A DNA stretch of 64,000 nt from Berberis thunbergii (Eukaryota; Streptophyta; Magnoliopsida; Ranunculales; Berberidaceae). This document shows positions 43,720 to 54,324 of the stretch, piece after piece. The notes beneath the pieces were generated by a model. That model was given only the letters and a program-made list of their open reading frames with translations, searched no databases and was not told where the DNA came from. The DNA is taken from assembly GCA_003290165.1 (NCBI GenBank), contig QNQO01000801.1:1-64000 (forward strand), written 5' to 3'. The first letter of the stretch is position 1. The number at the start of each line of letters is the position of its first letter. The translations under genes were made by a program, and so were the position numbers.

Positions 43720-44405
43720 TGTAGAATCCAAAATGGTGTCAAGCCATGAGAAATGAGATTGATGCTCTTGAAACCAATAACACTTGGACTTTACAGCCTC
43801 TTTCTCCAGACAAACATCCGGTTGGTTGTGAATGGGTCTATAAGATTAAACTTAGTCAAGATGGTAGAGTTGAACACTACAAAGCCCGTCTTGTTGCTAA
43901 AGGATACAACCAAGTTGAATGTATTGATTACAAAGAAACTTTTGCTCCTATTTCTAAATTGGCTACTATTCATTTTCTTCTTGCTCTTGGAGCCACAAAG
44001 GGTTGGCATTTATGTCAACTTAATGCCAACAATGCTTTTCTTTATGGTGATCTTTTTGAGGATGTGTACATGAGACTTCCTCCTGGATTCGCCATAAAGG
44101 GAAACTCGAGTATGCAACTTGAACAAGTATTTATATGGTCTCAAGCAAGCCTCAAGACAATGATTTCTTAAGTTATCCTCTGCTCTCATATAAGTAGGCT
44201 ACAATCAGTCTAAAGCTGATTACTAATTGTTCGTCCAATTTAAAGGTAATAGCTTTACTGCAATTTTTGTATATGTTGATGATATAATATTGGTAGGTAA
44301 TGACATGTAAGACATTGAAGAAACAAAGCATTTTCTAACTGCAAAGTTCAAGCTCAAAGATTTAGGGAAATTGAAATATTTCCTTGGCATTGAAGTCTGC
44401 ATTAT
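43720..44405 (+). pseudogene. copia reverse transcriptase, truncated
   Basis: MRNEIDALETNNTWTL, CEWVYKIKLSQDGRVEHYKA, RLVAKGYNQ, FAPISKLATI and LNANNAFLYGDL are the copia RT blocks (the usual LDVxNAFL aspartate is changed to N). A frameshift and stop follow near 44130-44170; FVYVDDIILVGND at about 44265 has the YVDD catalytic pair. Homology ends near KYFLGIEV. Confidence 0.85.
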
Positions 44406-44689
44406 ATAACCAACATCCCAAAATTTTTTATATATACAAACTAAACATATGAGCAACTCAAATCAACATTTACAATTAGCTAACAAGATCAACATATGAG
44501 CATCTAATTCTCCTCAACATTTACACTCGAAAATAGTGCCTTCTATTTTTTTCCTATTTGTTTACAACATTTGGTGGTAACTATGTTATTGCAGTACCTG
44601 CGAGTGGAGAAATCCGAGTGCACATCACATACTTTTTACAAACTTAGGCGGTAACACTAATCCTGCTATACCATCAACCAATTTTGTTG

Positions 44690-44743
44690 CCCTTGCGGCG
44701 ATTCTTGTGAGTGGGGACCCACTCACATAAATCGTCGCGAGGG
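44690..44743. repeat. Perfectly placed hairpin, 26-bp arms with 2-bp loop
   Basis: Arm CCCTTGCGGCGATT...GAGTGGG at 44690-44715 and its inverse at 44718-44743, with about four mismatches. It lies between the truncated copia element and the G-rich minisatellite. Confidence 0.85.
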
Positions 44744-44784
44744 CGAATGAGGAGATAAATAGGGAAAAAAGGAAGAGAATAAGA

Positions 44785-45265
44785 AGATGGGAAGAGGTGG
44801 GATGAAAGGTGACGGTTGCGAGGTGGTGGTGGTGAAGGGGAGGAGGAGGAGAAGAGGTGGTGTAGTAAAGGGGAGGAGGATGAGAAGTGGCGATGGGTGG
44901 TGAGGTGGTGGGGTGAAGGGGAGGAGAGGACAGGTGGCGGTGGGTGGTGAGTTGGTGGAGTGAAAAAGAGGAGGAAAATAGGTGGTGGTGGGGTGAAGGG
45001 AAGGAGAAGAGAGGTGGCAGTGGGTAGCGAGGTGGTAGAGTGAAGGGGATGAGAAGGAAAGTTGGTGGGGTGAAGGGGAGGAGGGGTGGCAGTGGGTGGC
45101 GAGGTGGTGGAGTGAAAGGGAAGAGGATGAGGTGGCGGTTGGAGAGGAAAATGAGAGAAGAAAAGATGAGGTTTTATTTTCTTTATAAATTGGTGGTGTT
45201 CTTCAGCAAATCCAAAAAAAATGGTGGGTGGTGGTATCCATCAATATAAGTAGTGGTGTTATTTA
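44785..45265. repeat. G-rich minisatellite and possible TIR element end
   Basis: Units such as GAGGTGGTGGGGTGAAGGGG and AGAGGTGGCGGTGGGTGG recur with 45-75-bp spacing to about 45150. The + strand is nearly C-free. The right end (45239-45265, AGTAGTGGTGTTATTTAGCA) resembles the terminus of the element 31415-38168, which also has purine-rich subterminal DNA. Confidence 0.65.
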
Positions 45266-45870
45266 GCAGCAACCATTTTCTAATAAGCCCGTGCCCAAAT
45301 CAAATAACCCAACCCGACCCAACCCAACTTAGACATATACTTTTACTAGTACACCGCTAGGGTGAAGGCTACGAAAGTTGAGAAAATGCCAAAATGATCG
45401 ATTAGGTTCAACTTCATTTGAATCGATTGGGTTCAAGTTTGCTTAATGAATCAATTCATTAGATGGATTCGAATAGATTGGATTGACTCTGAAATTCAAT
45501 ATGTAACCCTAGAAGAAAATGAGAGATACCAGTTGAAGGAAGAGACCCTGTTGGTCCCGATTTGAAACGGGTCTGAACCATACTAGTTCAAGTCAGACCA
45601 AGATTTTTGTCCGCCCCAAGAATATTCCCAAAACTAGAGGTTTTCGCTCAAAAATCAAAGTTTTTTATTTTGCCTACAAGTATAGATCGTATTGGTTAGT
45701 ATGGTAGGCACTCAGCGAATGCACTTGTAGTTCACTACCTACCATATATATGCACTCTAAGATGCATATAAAACCAGTGCCTATTATCCATTTACATGTT
45801 CGAGGTTGTTTCAAACCAGTGGCTATGGTAGGCACTAATTGAATTCACTTTGTCTACATCACCAACAATA
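45266..45870. other. Unassigned intergenic sequence
   Basis: No gene or repeat family recognised. GGTAGGCACT occurs near 45705 and 45830. Confidence 0.4.
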
Positions 45871-45871
45871 G

Positions 45872-46101
45872 AATCATCATCATCATCATCAAAGCCCATT
45901 CCCGATATTTTTGGGGTCGGCTACATGGATTTTGGTTCTCCAAGCAATGCGGTCTTCCCACATATCCTCGCCTAATCCAAGCTCAATGATATCTTCATTC
46001 ACCGCCTTCATCCAAGTTTTCAACGGTCGAAGCTCAATGACATTTTCTAATGGACTTAGTGCTGACCCTTGATGTAGTCCAACAATAGAATATTTCTTCA
46101 A
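45872..46101 (-). mobile_element. RTE-type LINE 3' end, internally deleted
   Basis: Minus ORF 46101-45889 ends RIAWRTKIHVADPKNIGNGL, preceded by RPLKTWMKAVNEDIIELGLG, the C-terminal tail of plant RTE elements. It terminates in a (TGA)n tail seen as ATCATCATCATC at 45875-45890. N-terminally it reads GLHQGSALSP, an RT motif that normally lies more than 100 residues upstream, so a deletion joins RT directly to the tail. Confidence 0.8.
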
Positions 46102-46739
46102 AATCCAACATTTGAATTCACCACATATAGAGAGAAAAAGATTTGATATCCTTTCCTTTGTCCATGATAATTACAATCTTACTAGTACACCTACTGTGGG
46201 TGCATAAAGTACACCTATCCAGGTGGGTACAAAAGAAAAAAGGATAGGGGATGATAAAATGAGGATTTGGCGTATGGCCAAACTTGAAATGGGAATCACA
46301 CTAATATGAAAAAGGCCCATTTATAAAAGACCAAGCCCATACGATCTTGCATGGGCACGTGGAAGAAAGAGAATGAGTTGTGAGTAGAGGTGAACAAATG
46401 AGTAGTGAACTAGTGGGAATGCAAAATATAAGTATGGAAAGAAAATGAGTGGAGGGAAAATCTGCTTCCACATTTTGCATCTAGGGCTCCGTTTGGTACA
46501 CTGTAAAATAATGCATTTTGCAAATTAACTCAAATGCATTAGTTTGCATTGCATTGGTTTGAAATGCATTACTTTACGGGCACTTGGTATAATTAAATAA
46601 AATTGATGCAATTAGACAAGTGATTGTTAGTGGTGGTGATGATGGCAGTAGTTGTAGTTGTGGTTGTGGTCGTGTTGATGGTGATTACTAATGTGCACGA
46701 TGATGGTGGAAATGGTGGTGATTTTAAAATTGGTGGTGG
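46102..46739. other. Unassigned intergenic sequence
   Basis: No gene seen. GGGCTCCGTTTGGTACACTG near 46489 looks like the end of a MITE, but no partner end was found. GTGGTGATGGTGG-type simple sequence covers 46625-46745. Confidence 0.4.
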
Positions 46740-47342
46740 TTGTGGTAGCTAAGCTCTGATGCTTAAGTTAGATAAGGCTTAGGAGAGGCTTAGAACTGTA
46801 AACTGTGATTATGTAACGTACCTCTAGTTCATCGACCTTATCTTTCTTTTATAGAGTAGGAGTCATTGTTCGATTAGGCCTTTGGTGGTGTAGTTTAAGG
46901 AAAGAAATCTTGATGTGGATATCTTTGTTCTAAATTGGAGTTGTCCATGTGGGATAGTTTCCCTACACGACTCGTGCTCCTATATCTGCGAGAGAGGTTT
47001 CCCTTTCTGAATGTTGTCCACGCTAGGAAGTTTCATTGCCCGACTTATGCTCTAATACATGTTTCCTAGTCGGATCCAATGTGTTGCTAGCCTGCCTGGC
47101 TTGGGTAGATCTAATAGATACTTTCCTTAGAGGTCTTACGAGTATTGGGTCTGATCGCGTGACGTGTGGGTTTAATGACTCATTTAACTCGAATCCAGCT
47201 ATCTGGATCCTGCCAGTAATGGGTTTAGTATTGTTTAAGCTTCGCTGGATTGAGCATGCAATCGGACATATTTTGTTACGTTGACAAGATTCTTATGACA
47301 CATGTACGATGCTGGTCAAATGACAGTTTGGTGTATCATCAA
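46740..47342 (-). repeat. LTR remnant related to the solo LTR at 58495-59195
   Basis: Shares GATGCTTAAGTTAG, CTAGTCGGATCCAATGTGTT, GTGACGTGTGGG and the end GTTTGGTGTATCATCA with 58495-59195. On the minus strand it begins TGATGATACACCAAAC. The other end seems truncated in GT-rich sequence. Confidence 0.65.
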
Positions 47343-47839
47343 ATAGTAACCTTAAAATAATTTTGTAATGACAATTGCTGCCTCTATCTTCTTAAAAAAA
47401 GTAAGCTAAATTTTGATGGCAAACCTTTATTATCTTCACCAAGCATTTTTGTTCTACATACTTTCACAAGGACTCTTCAACAGTAAAAAACTTATCCTGT
47501 TTCTCTCATTCATCTTTGTTTTATCTCTCTGTAGTTTTTAAGCTTTTCTTCATCTCTACAACTCTATCTCATTTATATTTTCAAGTTTTCATTGTGTAGC
47601 ATGTAATTTTCATTATGTAGCTTGTAGTTTTCAAAGCATTGTCACATTGATCACTGTCGTATAATGTCGAGTTTCCAAACCACTATCTCTCCATTCCTGT
47701 ACGTGTTTCCTCACTGGGGCAAAATTGCCAAACAATTCCCATTCAGCACCTAAAGACAAACACCTTTTAATTTTGCACCTTCTAATCTACAATCCATTCA
47801 GAGGCAAAACAAACAGTTCATTCAAAAGCTCTTTCAAAA
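47343..47839. other. Unassigned intergenic sequence
   Basis: AT-rich; no gene or repeat boundary recognised up to the hAT MITE. Confidence 0.4.
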
Positions 47840-47847
47840 CTTCTAAC

Positions 47848-48467
47848 TAGGGGTGGGCATCCCATCCCGCGATCTCGAACCCATCCCGTCCCGATTTTTT
47901 TAGGTCCTTTTGGGATTGATCAAACTCATCTCGATCCTGTCCCATCTCAATCTAGAAAGGGATGGGATCAGGATGAAGATTTTCAATCCCGTCCTGTCCC
48001 AAATTTATTTATTTAATAATAATAGTTATTAATTTTAATCAAAATACTCTTCTAAATTAAAGTTCAGGGTGTGTTGAAATTAAGTCAATGTAAGATGAAA
48101 TTCTATATGAAATCTAAATGAATTGAATCATTAATTCTCAATGAATTTTAATATTTACTTGCCTTCCAAAAAATAGTTTAATATTTATTTATTTATTTAT
48201 TTAATATCTATTATTATTTATGATGTAAGTTATATGTATATAAATTTGACATTATTGGTGTGTGAGTAATATGAGATAAAACTCTTGTTGATATTTTTTA
48301 TTGGAAGACTATTTAGTACGTGCTCATCCCATCCCGATCCTGTTTGAGATGGGACGAGGTTGGAATGAGGTCTATCCCGTCCTGTCCTGTCCCGTCTCGA
48401 TCCCGAATGAACGGGATGGGATAGGGATGGGTCCATCTCACCCCATCCCGTCTTGTGCCCACCCCTA
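47848..48467. mobile_element. hAT MITE, 620 bp, perfect 8-bp TSD
   Basis: TAGGGGTGGGCA...TGCCCACCCCTA termini, flanked by CTTCTAAC at 47840-47847 and 48468-48475. Subterminal GGGATGGGA/TCCCATCCC motifs, AT-rich core, no ORF of note. Confidence 0.9.
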
Positions 48468-48475
48468 CTTCTAAC

Positions 48476-48935
48476 TTCAGTTAGAAATTAGCTTCTAAGT
48501 GCTTTAAAAAAAGGCCACTTAAGAAAACTACGATTAACACATTTGTCAGAGGATTTTTAGTGAGCCAAAATACCATCTAAGTTTGGTAGATAGTAGTTTG
48601 ATCTGTATGACGGGACCATAGACCCCACATATCACTTCATGCATTTCTCATAGATGATGGTACTATGGGACCTCAAGTTACAAAACTTGTGGTGTTTGGT
48701 GTTCCTATCTAGCCTGAGTTGAGGGCAACAAAATGGTTCCAGACATTGAAGTCGGGATCGATGACATGCCTCGCTGACTTGGAAGAAGCCTTTGTGGTTA
48801 TTACATACATCAGAGGAAACACAAATTGAGTAAATGTGGAAGAAACATAACATATAAAAATTGAGTAAATGTTGCGGACCTGTTGATCAGTGAATCAAGG
48901 AAGTAGAAAATCTTTGAAATAAATATCTGACCAGG
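48476..48935. other. Unassigned intergenic sequence
   Basis: No gene or repeat recognised. Confidence 0.4.
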
Positions 48936-49150
48936 TTTAAAGCTAAGCTGGTGCTGGTATATAATTTGGATGAGAGGGTGGTCCTATATGCTCTCCGAGT
49001 TGGAAATTTTCCTGATACTTGGACAGAAGAAAGGTGCATAAAAGTAGATGATATCCTGGAGAAAGTTTATTCTATTGTGAATTATGAAATCCGAATTGAG
49101 GATAACATATTAGTCAGGAAGGTGGAATGTGGGTGTAGAGGGTAAGGAGG
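48936..49150 (+). pseudogene. Possible gypsy gag remnant
   Basis: FKAKLVLVYNLDERVVLYAL then RVGNFPDTWTEERCIKVDDI recalls the gag segment before the zinc knuckle in gypsy elements (…DE..ALxAxxxGL…). It is short and unsupported by flanking domains. Confidence 0.3.
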
Positions 49151-49157
49151 TTGCATC

Positions 49158-50135
49158 TGTGAATTTTAGTATTGTCTATCTTTCATTGATAGAATGAGAG
49201 TTTAAATAGACTTGTATAAATATCGGGGTAAAGTTGTACAAGGAATGTGATTCCAAGATTACAGGGAAAACAACTACCGTATTGATAAGCTTAGCTAATT
49301 ACTTACTAATCCTATCTAGTTGGTAGAATTACAAGGAATGTGATACCAAGGTTACATGGAATACAACTACCCTATTGATAATCTTAGCTAACTTCATATT
49401 TATATTATCTAGTCGTACAAATTTGTTACAGTTGGATAATCATCTGTCAAAAAATATCACGTTGCAATTGATAAATCCGAGGAGCATTACTTTGGGCGAA
49501 TCATTCATGGAGTTCTGTTCAAACCTAGAAATCAGTGAAGTTTGAAGGTGGAATGGGTTTAGAGCCATCGACGAAACACAACTTATTTTTAGCATTAAGT
49601 GCAGTCCGCATAACACAACTTCAAGTAGCAAAAGTTTTCACCCGTCAATGGCTGAGTTACCAATGCCATTCCTTGATTATCGGAATGATGTAGGTAATAA
49701 GGACTTGATGAATCAGGAAGAGTAGATATGACATTTTGCTATGAACAAGTTTCAATTGAGTTTGTCATTAATTATTGGGATTTGTGGAAAAGAGAAATGC
49801 TTCTAAAAAAACTCAAAGAAATGTATGAAGCTCTGATACCATGTGAATTTTAGTATTGTATATCTTTCATTGATAGAATGAGAGTTTAAATAGACTTGTA
49901 CAAATATTGCGGTACATTTGTACAAGGAATGTGATACCAAGATTACATGGAATACAACTACCCTATTGATAAGCTTAGCTAACTACATACTTATCTTATC
50001 TAGTTGGTAGAGTTGTACAAGGAATGTGATACCAAGGTTACAGGGAATGCAACTACCCTATTGATAAGCTTAGCTAAGTACATGCTTATCCTATCTAGTT
50101 GTACAGATTTGTTACCGTTGGATAATCATCTGTCA
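49158..50135 (-). mobile_element. Miniature copia element (two LTRs, gag fragment only), 978 bp
   Basis: Direct repeats 49158-49449 and 49842-50135 (292 and 294 bp), TGACAGATGATTATCC...AAAATTCACA on the minus strand, with primer-binding site TGGTATCAGAGC at 49841-49830. The 392-bp interior encodes, with frameshifts, YYLHHSDNQGMALVTQPLTG and then ALNAKNKLCFVDGSKPIP, the start of a copia gag (PF14244 type). No pol. TSD not evident (gcatc and caata). LTRs carry an internal repeat around ACAAGGAATGTGAT. Confidence 0.8.
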
Positions 50136-51010
50136 CAATAGATAAGAATAAACTCCAATAGCATCAGTCAGTCAAGGGAGTTGAGAAGATAGAACCTTGA
50201 AGGGGCAGAACACGAGAAGGGAAGATCAGCGGCTGATGGATAAACGTAGACGGTGCTACAGAGACAAAGACAAATTTGTGATGCGTTTGGAAAAGAAAGT
50301 ACATTTGGAAACTACTTTCGTGTTACAACACATGGTGAATCTCATGGAGGTGGTGTTGGACCTATTGGTTGTGTTATTTATAGATGACCTCCCAGAGTTC
50401 CTATCTCGGAAGCTGAGATGCAAGCAGATCTGACAGAAAGTACTTGAATACTTGTTAAGATATTTTCTAGTTTCTGTATGGGTTCTCAAGATATTGCATA
50501 TAGAGTTAGTTTACATCAATTCTATAAATAGTTATACTAGATTTTTGTTTATGATTATTGGGCCTATGTATACTACAAGAAATCGAGAAAAACCTTACTC
50601 TAAGCGGCCACAACAAAGTTTTATTTTGAAAAAATAGGTAAACCATATTGCAGTTACCATGAGACCCGATACCATTTGAAAATGAATGATTTGAACTAAG
50701 GGACTTGGTTAGGAAGTTGTTGGGATAATGCCAATTGGATAAGGACCTGAAAGAAGACATGACATGTAAGAGACCGAAAAAACAACAACAACTTGCCCCA
50801 CTGCCAAGTAGGGTGATACATACGGTGTTTTCTTCGCCCAATGAGACTTGTTTAAAATACAAAAAGAAAATTCAAAGATGTTGTGACTAGATTGGTTTTT
50901 GTCATTGCTAGCAGAGAAGATACTATTTGGGAAACTTGGGTGTAGAGGCATCTAATACAAAATAATTAGTTCTAGACAATGATTGAACCGCCTAATTGTT
51001 TATGAGCTTT
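50136..51010. other. Unassigned sequence left of the CACTA element
   Basis: ORFs are short and unrecognised (50197-50433 plus, 50506-50862 minus). TACTACAAGAAATCG at 50574 resembles a CACTA terminus but has no partner. Confidence 0.4.
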
Positions 51011-51420
51011 CACTACAAGAAAAATGGCCATTAATAGCGTTTCAAAAACGCTATAGTAGGATACCATAGCGTTTTAGAAAACGATGTGTCTGCCGGAGCT
51101 ATAATAGATACAGGGTCTATTATAGCGTTTTAAAAATGCTATTGTAAGTTGACTATTATAGCGTTTCTGAAACGCTATAGTAAGTCTATTATAGTGTTTT
51201 AGAAACACTATCGTAAGTTGACTATTTATAGCGTTTCTGAAACGCTATAGTAACATTATTTATAGTGTTTCGTAAAAGCTATAGTAAGTTTATTATAGCG
51301 TTTTAAAAATGCTATTGTAAGTCGACTATTTATAGCATTTATAGCGTTTTTGAAACGCTATAGTAAGTCTATTATAACGTTTTAAAAACACTATTGTAAG
51401 TTGACTATTTATAGATTTTT
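51011..51420. repeat. CACTA left subterminal repeats
   Basis: Repeated GCTATAGTAAGT and TTATAGCGTTTCTGAAACGC units, each a short palindrome, at about 30-50-bp spacing. Confidence 0.85.
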
Positions 51421-51588
51421 TTTTTTGCTATCAAATGACTTTTTATAACATCTTATAAGTTTTATTTCTAGAAAATAAAAACCAAAATGTGTCAAACACT
51501 TAAACATTTCCATGAACGGAGGAAAGTAATATAATTAATAAGATAATGTATTTCCATGAACTACAGATATTGAGGTTTTGAAAACCAT

Positions 51589-52309
51589 TCAACACAGAAT
51601 GACCATAGTGTCTATTGGCAATGTCATGTTCATCCAACCACTGAGGCCGATTTTGTAGAATATCTCTGGAGTCACAAAACCAAAAGTAAAGTTTGATTTA
51701 AGCATGCTTTTATCCTTCATTCTAGAGCTCTGAGGTGAGATAATTGGGGAGGACAGCGGTACAGAAAAAGGTTGTGCATATCCTGGAGAAGGCCCTGCTG
51801 CAGATGTAGAAGGACGAGTCATGAAACTAGCAGAGTTCGGTGTCAGGGTCTTCCCCATTATAGCATTTCTATAGGACTATAGGGCAAAACTGTGGGTTCT
51901 TTATGATGGTTCACTTGCCAGTTGTCCAGATGCACTTGACGACCTTTCAAAAAACGGTGTTGTTTGAGTCATCGAAACAATTAGAGCACTTGGCCTGAGA
52001 CAAGGCATGAGAGGAGCACTTGAAGGCCTTGATATGCCAGGCAACTGGGTTGGCCTTTCAACTTTCAATGGAGTTGCAGGCTTCTGGTCAGACTTCTGAG
52101 GTTCCACTCTAGCAACGGTAGGACTTTGCGGCTATGACGTTTTTCAGATGAAGATGTTTCTCAGTCTTTTGAAATGAAATTGAAGATGTTTCCTTCACTG
52201 AAAATGGTTCAGAGGGAGCAATGCGCTCATCTGTTGACCTTGGTTGTGAAAGCAGATTTCTAGTAGGGCTGCTCAGAGAGGATGATGCTTCAACTCTTAT
52301 TTTCTGCAT
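51589..52309 (-). pseudogene. Captured TRAF/MATH-like protein fragment
   Basis: Minus strand pieces VEASSSLSSPTRNLLSQPR, then KVERPTQLPGISRPSSAPLM, then MGKTLTPNSASFMTRPSTSA and FTFGFVTPEIF. The order and wording recall the serine/proline-rich C-terminal half of plant TRAF-like proteins MUSE13/MUSE14, which scaffold E3 ligase control of NLR immune receptors. Identification is from memory of the family. The TRAF (MATH) domain itself is absent and frames change near 51900 and 52108. Confidence 0.6.
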
Positions 52310-52526
52310 TGAGGATTTTTAGGCACTGGCTGCTCATTGACAAACGACTTCTTCTATGGCATAGGAACTTCCTCCTGATACAGAGATTCAATAGCTTCAT
52401 ATCAGAATATGAAATCTTATGGAAACTTTCCAAAAACCCCTTCACACCACAACAAACACAACACAAACCCATCATCAAAACCGACCCAAAGCATTCAAAA
52501 CAAAACCCAAAACTACAAAAACCAAC

Positions 52527-52595
52527 CTCACGAAACAACGAGTCTGTGTATTCTACCAACTGTTTCTGCAACTGGGTCACATCCATTGCTCTCAC
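52527..52595 (-). pseudogene. Captured first exon of a histidine phosphotransfer (AHP) gene
   Basis: Minus strand MDVTQLQKQLVEYTDSLFRE starting at 52586 (or MRA- at 52595), ending in GTGAG|GTTGGT, a splice donor. Plant AHP proteins start this way, with the next exon giving GFLDxQF. The HQxKGSS phosphorylation site would be in later exons, which are not present. About 90 bp of leader-like sequence upstream is also carried. Confidence 0.6.
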
Positions 52596-53076
52596 TCCTC
52601 TTCTTCACTCAACCTCACTGATCCCACTCCTTGCTCTGCAGATCTTAAACACCCATTTCATGAAAATGGGTCAATGAAACTTGATCAACAAGTAAAGAGA
52701 TTGAAAGGGGTTTGATGAATTCAATCCCTGAAAACAAATCTAAAAGCTTTTGTGAATTGGCTTACCTGTAAAGACTTTAAAAAATATTTATCATAATGGA
52801 GTACCATGATCAGATGATAAACATTGTTATCAATCATCTGCTCAGTCTATCCAAGCCAGTTTAAACAATCAAACCATTAACAAAGATTTTTCTTTGACAA
52901 GGAAATGCGTATTTCAAAACAGTCAATACCTGAATATGATTATTTGAGTTGGCTTGTGATGATCACTTGTTAAGTAGAACTGATTAAACAATTCTTTGCA
53001 ATCCAAGGTAACTAGCATTTTCAAGTGGACATAATCAAATGGATCATTTGAGTTGTAGTATCATAAAAATGATTAC

Positions 53077-54083
53077 CTCATAATGCCAGAATGTCTTCCG
53101 TCTGCGAGTGGTTGGTACAAAGATTCGATCATCTCCACCTTTGGTGATTGGGTTCGTACAACTGCCATGTACCTTGAAATCTCTGGCCAATATAGTGAAC
53201 CAACAACCTGGGATTCCATCACATTATTGTAAAACAATCTTCAAATTAAGCTCCAAAAATATCATTGCATAACAGAAATCAATCACTTGCAGAAAACTTA
53301 GTGAGACTACTTCAACTATGGATGGGGTGTCTGATTGACAAGGTGACCCATGAGACACGTCCATTCCTAATACCATAAATGGGTTTTTCCTGATGAACGA
53401 CATACTTGAAATGTGCTCCACTGGTAACAACGAATTAGTGCCACCCAACTGGAATGAAAGCAAATGGATTTAACAAGTCCGTGAGAATAAAATATGATAT
53501 AGGATATAGGTACAAAATCCTTTTTGGTCAAATTTCACCTTGGCATTTAACTTTAGCAGCACATTTGTCAAGTATTGTACATTTACTTTTGATGGGTAGA
53601 GGCATTGTGTGATTATTCCCTCTAGGTGGAGGTTCCTCTTTTTCCACGGACCTTTATAATGACATCGTTTAAGCATTTGAAGAAAATCAAGAATAAAATA
53701 ATAATAATTCAAAATCATACCATAGAGGTTACAGTTTTTCGCTCTGGAAGAAGACACAGAAGGAATTTTGGAGGGCCCGGGAGCCTGGGTTTTAAGTTTC
53801 TGTACATCCCTTGCCACAGGCTCCAATCTCTTCCACTGGGGATCGTCATCAATCACAGTGCAAGGATCGTTTATGAGCTGAATAAGAATGAAGTGTATAT
53901 CGTATCCAAAATATTCATCTGAGCCTGTGTGCCAGTAAAACCTCAAAATTTTAAACTATTATCACCTACCATTCCTTTACTTCTTGCTACAATAACAAGC
54001 TCCCGAGCAAGATGATTGATGTTGCATTTTGAAGAGAAGTGTACAATAGCCCGAAGTTTAACTTTCGCTGGCCTATAGAACCT
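53077..54083 (-). pseudogene. Captured Argonaute (AGO4/6/9 clade, AGO6-like) PIWI fragment, five exons
   Basis: Minus exons 54083-53970 (AKVKLRAIVHFSSKCNINHL), 53877-53721 (CTVIDDDPQWKRLEPVAR), 53651-53539 (PWKKRNLHLEGIITQCLYPS, VQYLTNVLLK), 53448-53311 (LGGTNSLLPVEH, MVLGMDVSHGSP) and 53207-53077 (YWPEISRYMAVVRTQSPK, VEMIESLYQPL). Introns are GT-AG; exons 3, 4 and 5 join in phase. MDVSHGSP carries the first catalytic Asp and marks the AGO4 clade, the RNA-directed DNA methylation Argonautes. The fragment spans MID to early PIWI. A one-base loss near 53735 and another shift upstream in the second exon break the frame. Confidence 0.85.
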
Positions 54084-54324
54084 CTGCTATCAAGAACAAC
54101 TATTATGAGAGCTTCTTTTAAATTTAAGACATTCAAACCATGCATAGTCAAAAATAAATTATTGCCTTTTGATTTAAACTCCATCTTCCATTCCTAGGAA
54201 CAATGTCCTCATTATGTCCAGCCTTCAACTCTGAAATAGAGGCATAATATAAGAATAAAGGTGTTGGAGATAAGGAAACACATGGAACTTGGTGAATCAG
54301 AGAATGCATTCCTGAAAAAACTAC

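Larger units (their letters stand above)
40567..44405 (+). mobile_element. Ty1/copia retrotransposon, 5' part (LTR, gag, protease, integrase, RT), truncated
   Basis: LTR 40567-40745, then TGGTATCAGAGC primer-binding site at 40746, gag, protease, integrase and reverse transcriptase in copia order. It stops soon after the YVDD block and KYFLGIEV near 44400; RNase H and a 3' LTR are missing here. Multiple stops and frameshifts make it inactive. The complementary 3' half of the same LTR family lies at 33236-34245. Confidence 0.88.

Noticed and set aside
45300..45340. ACCCAACCCGACCC as telomere-like repeat
   Set aside because: Units are irregular and do not match the plant TTTAGGG repeat.
50574..51010. 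A second CACTA element starting at 50574
   Set aside because: Only one partial terminus (TACTACAAGAAAT) is present, with neither subterminal repeats nor a partner end.
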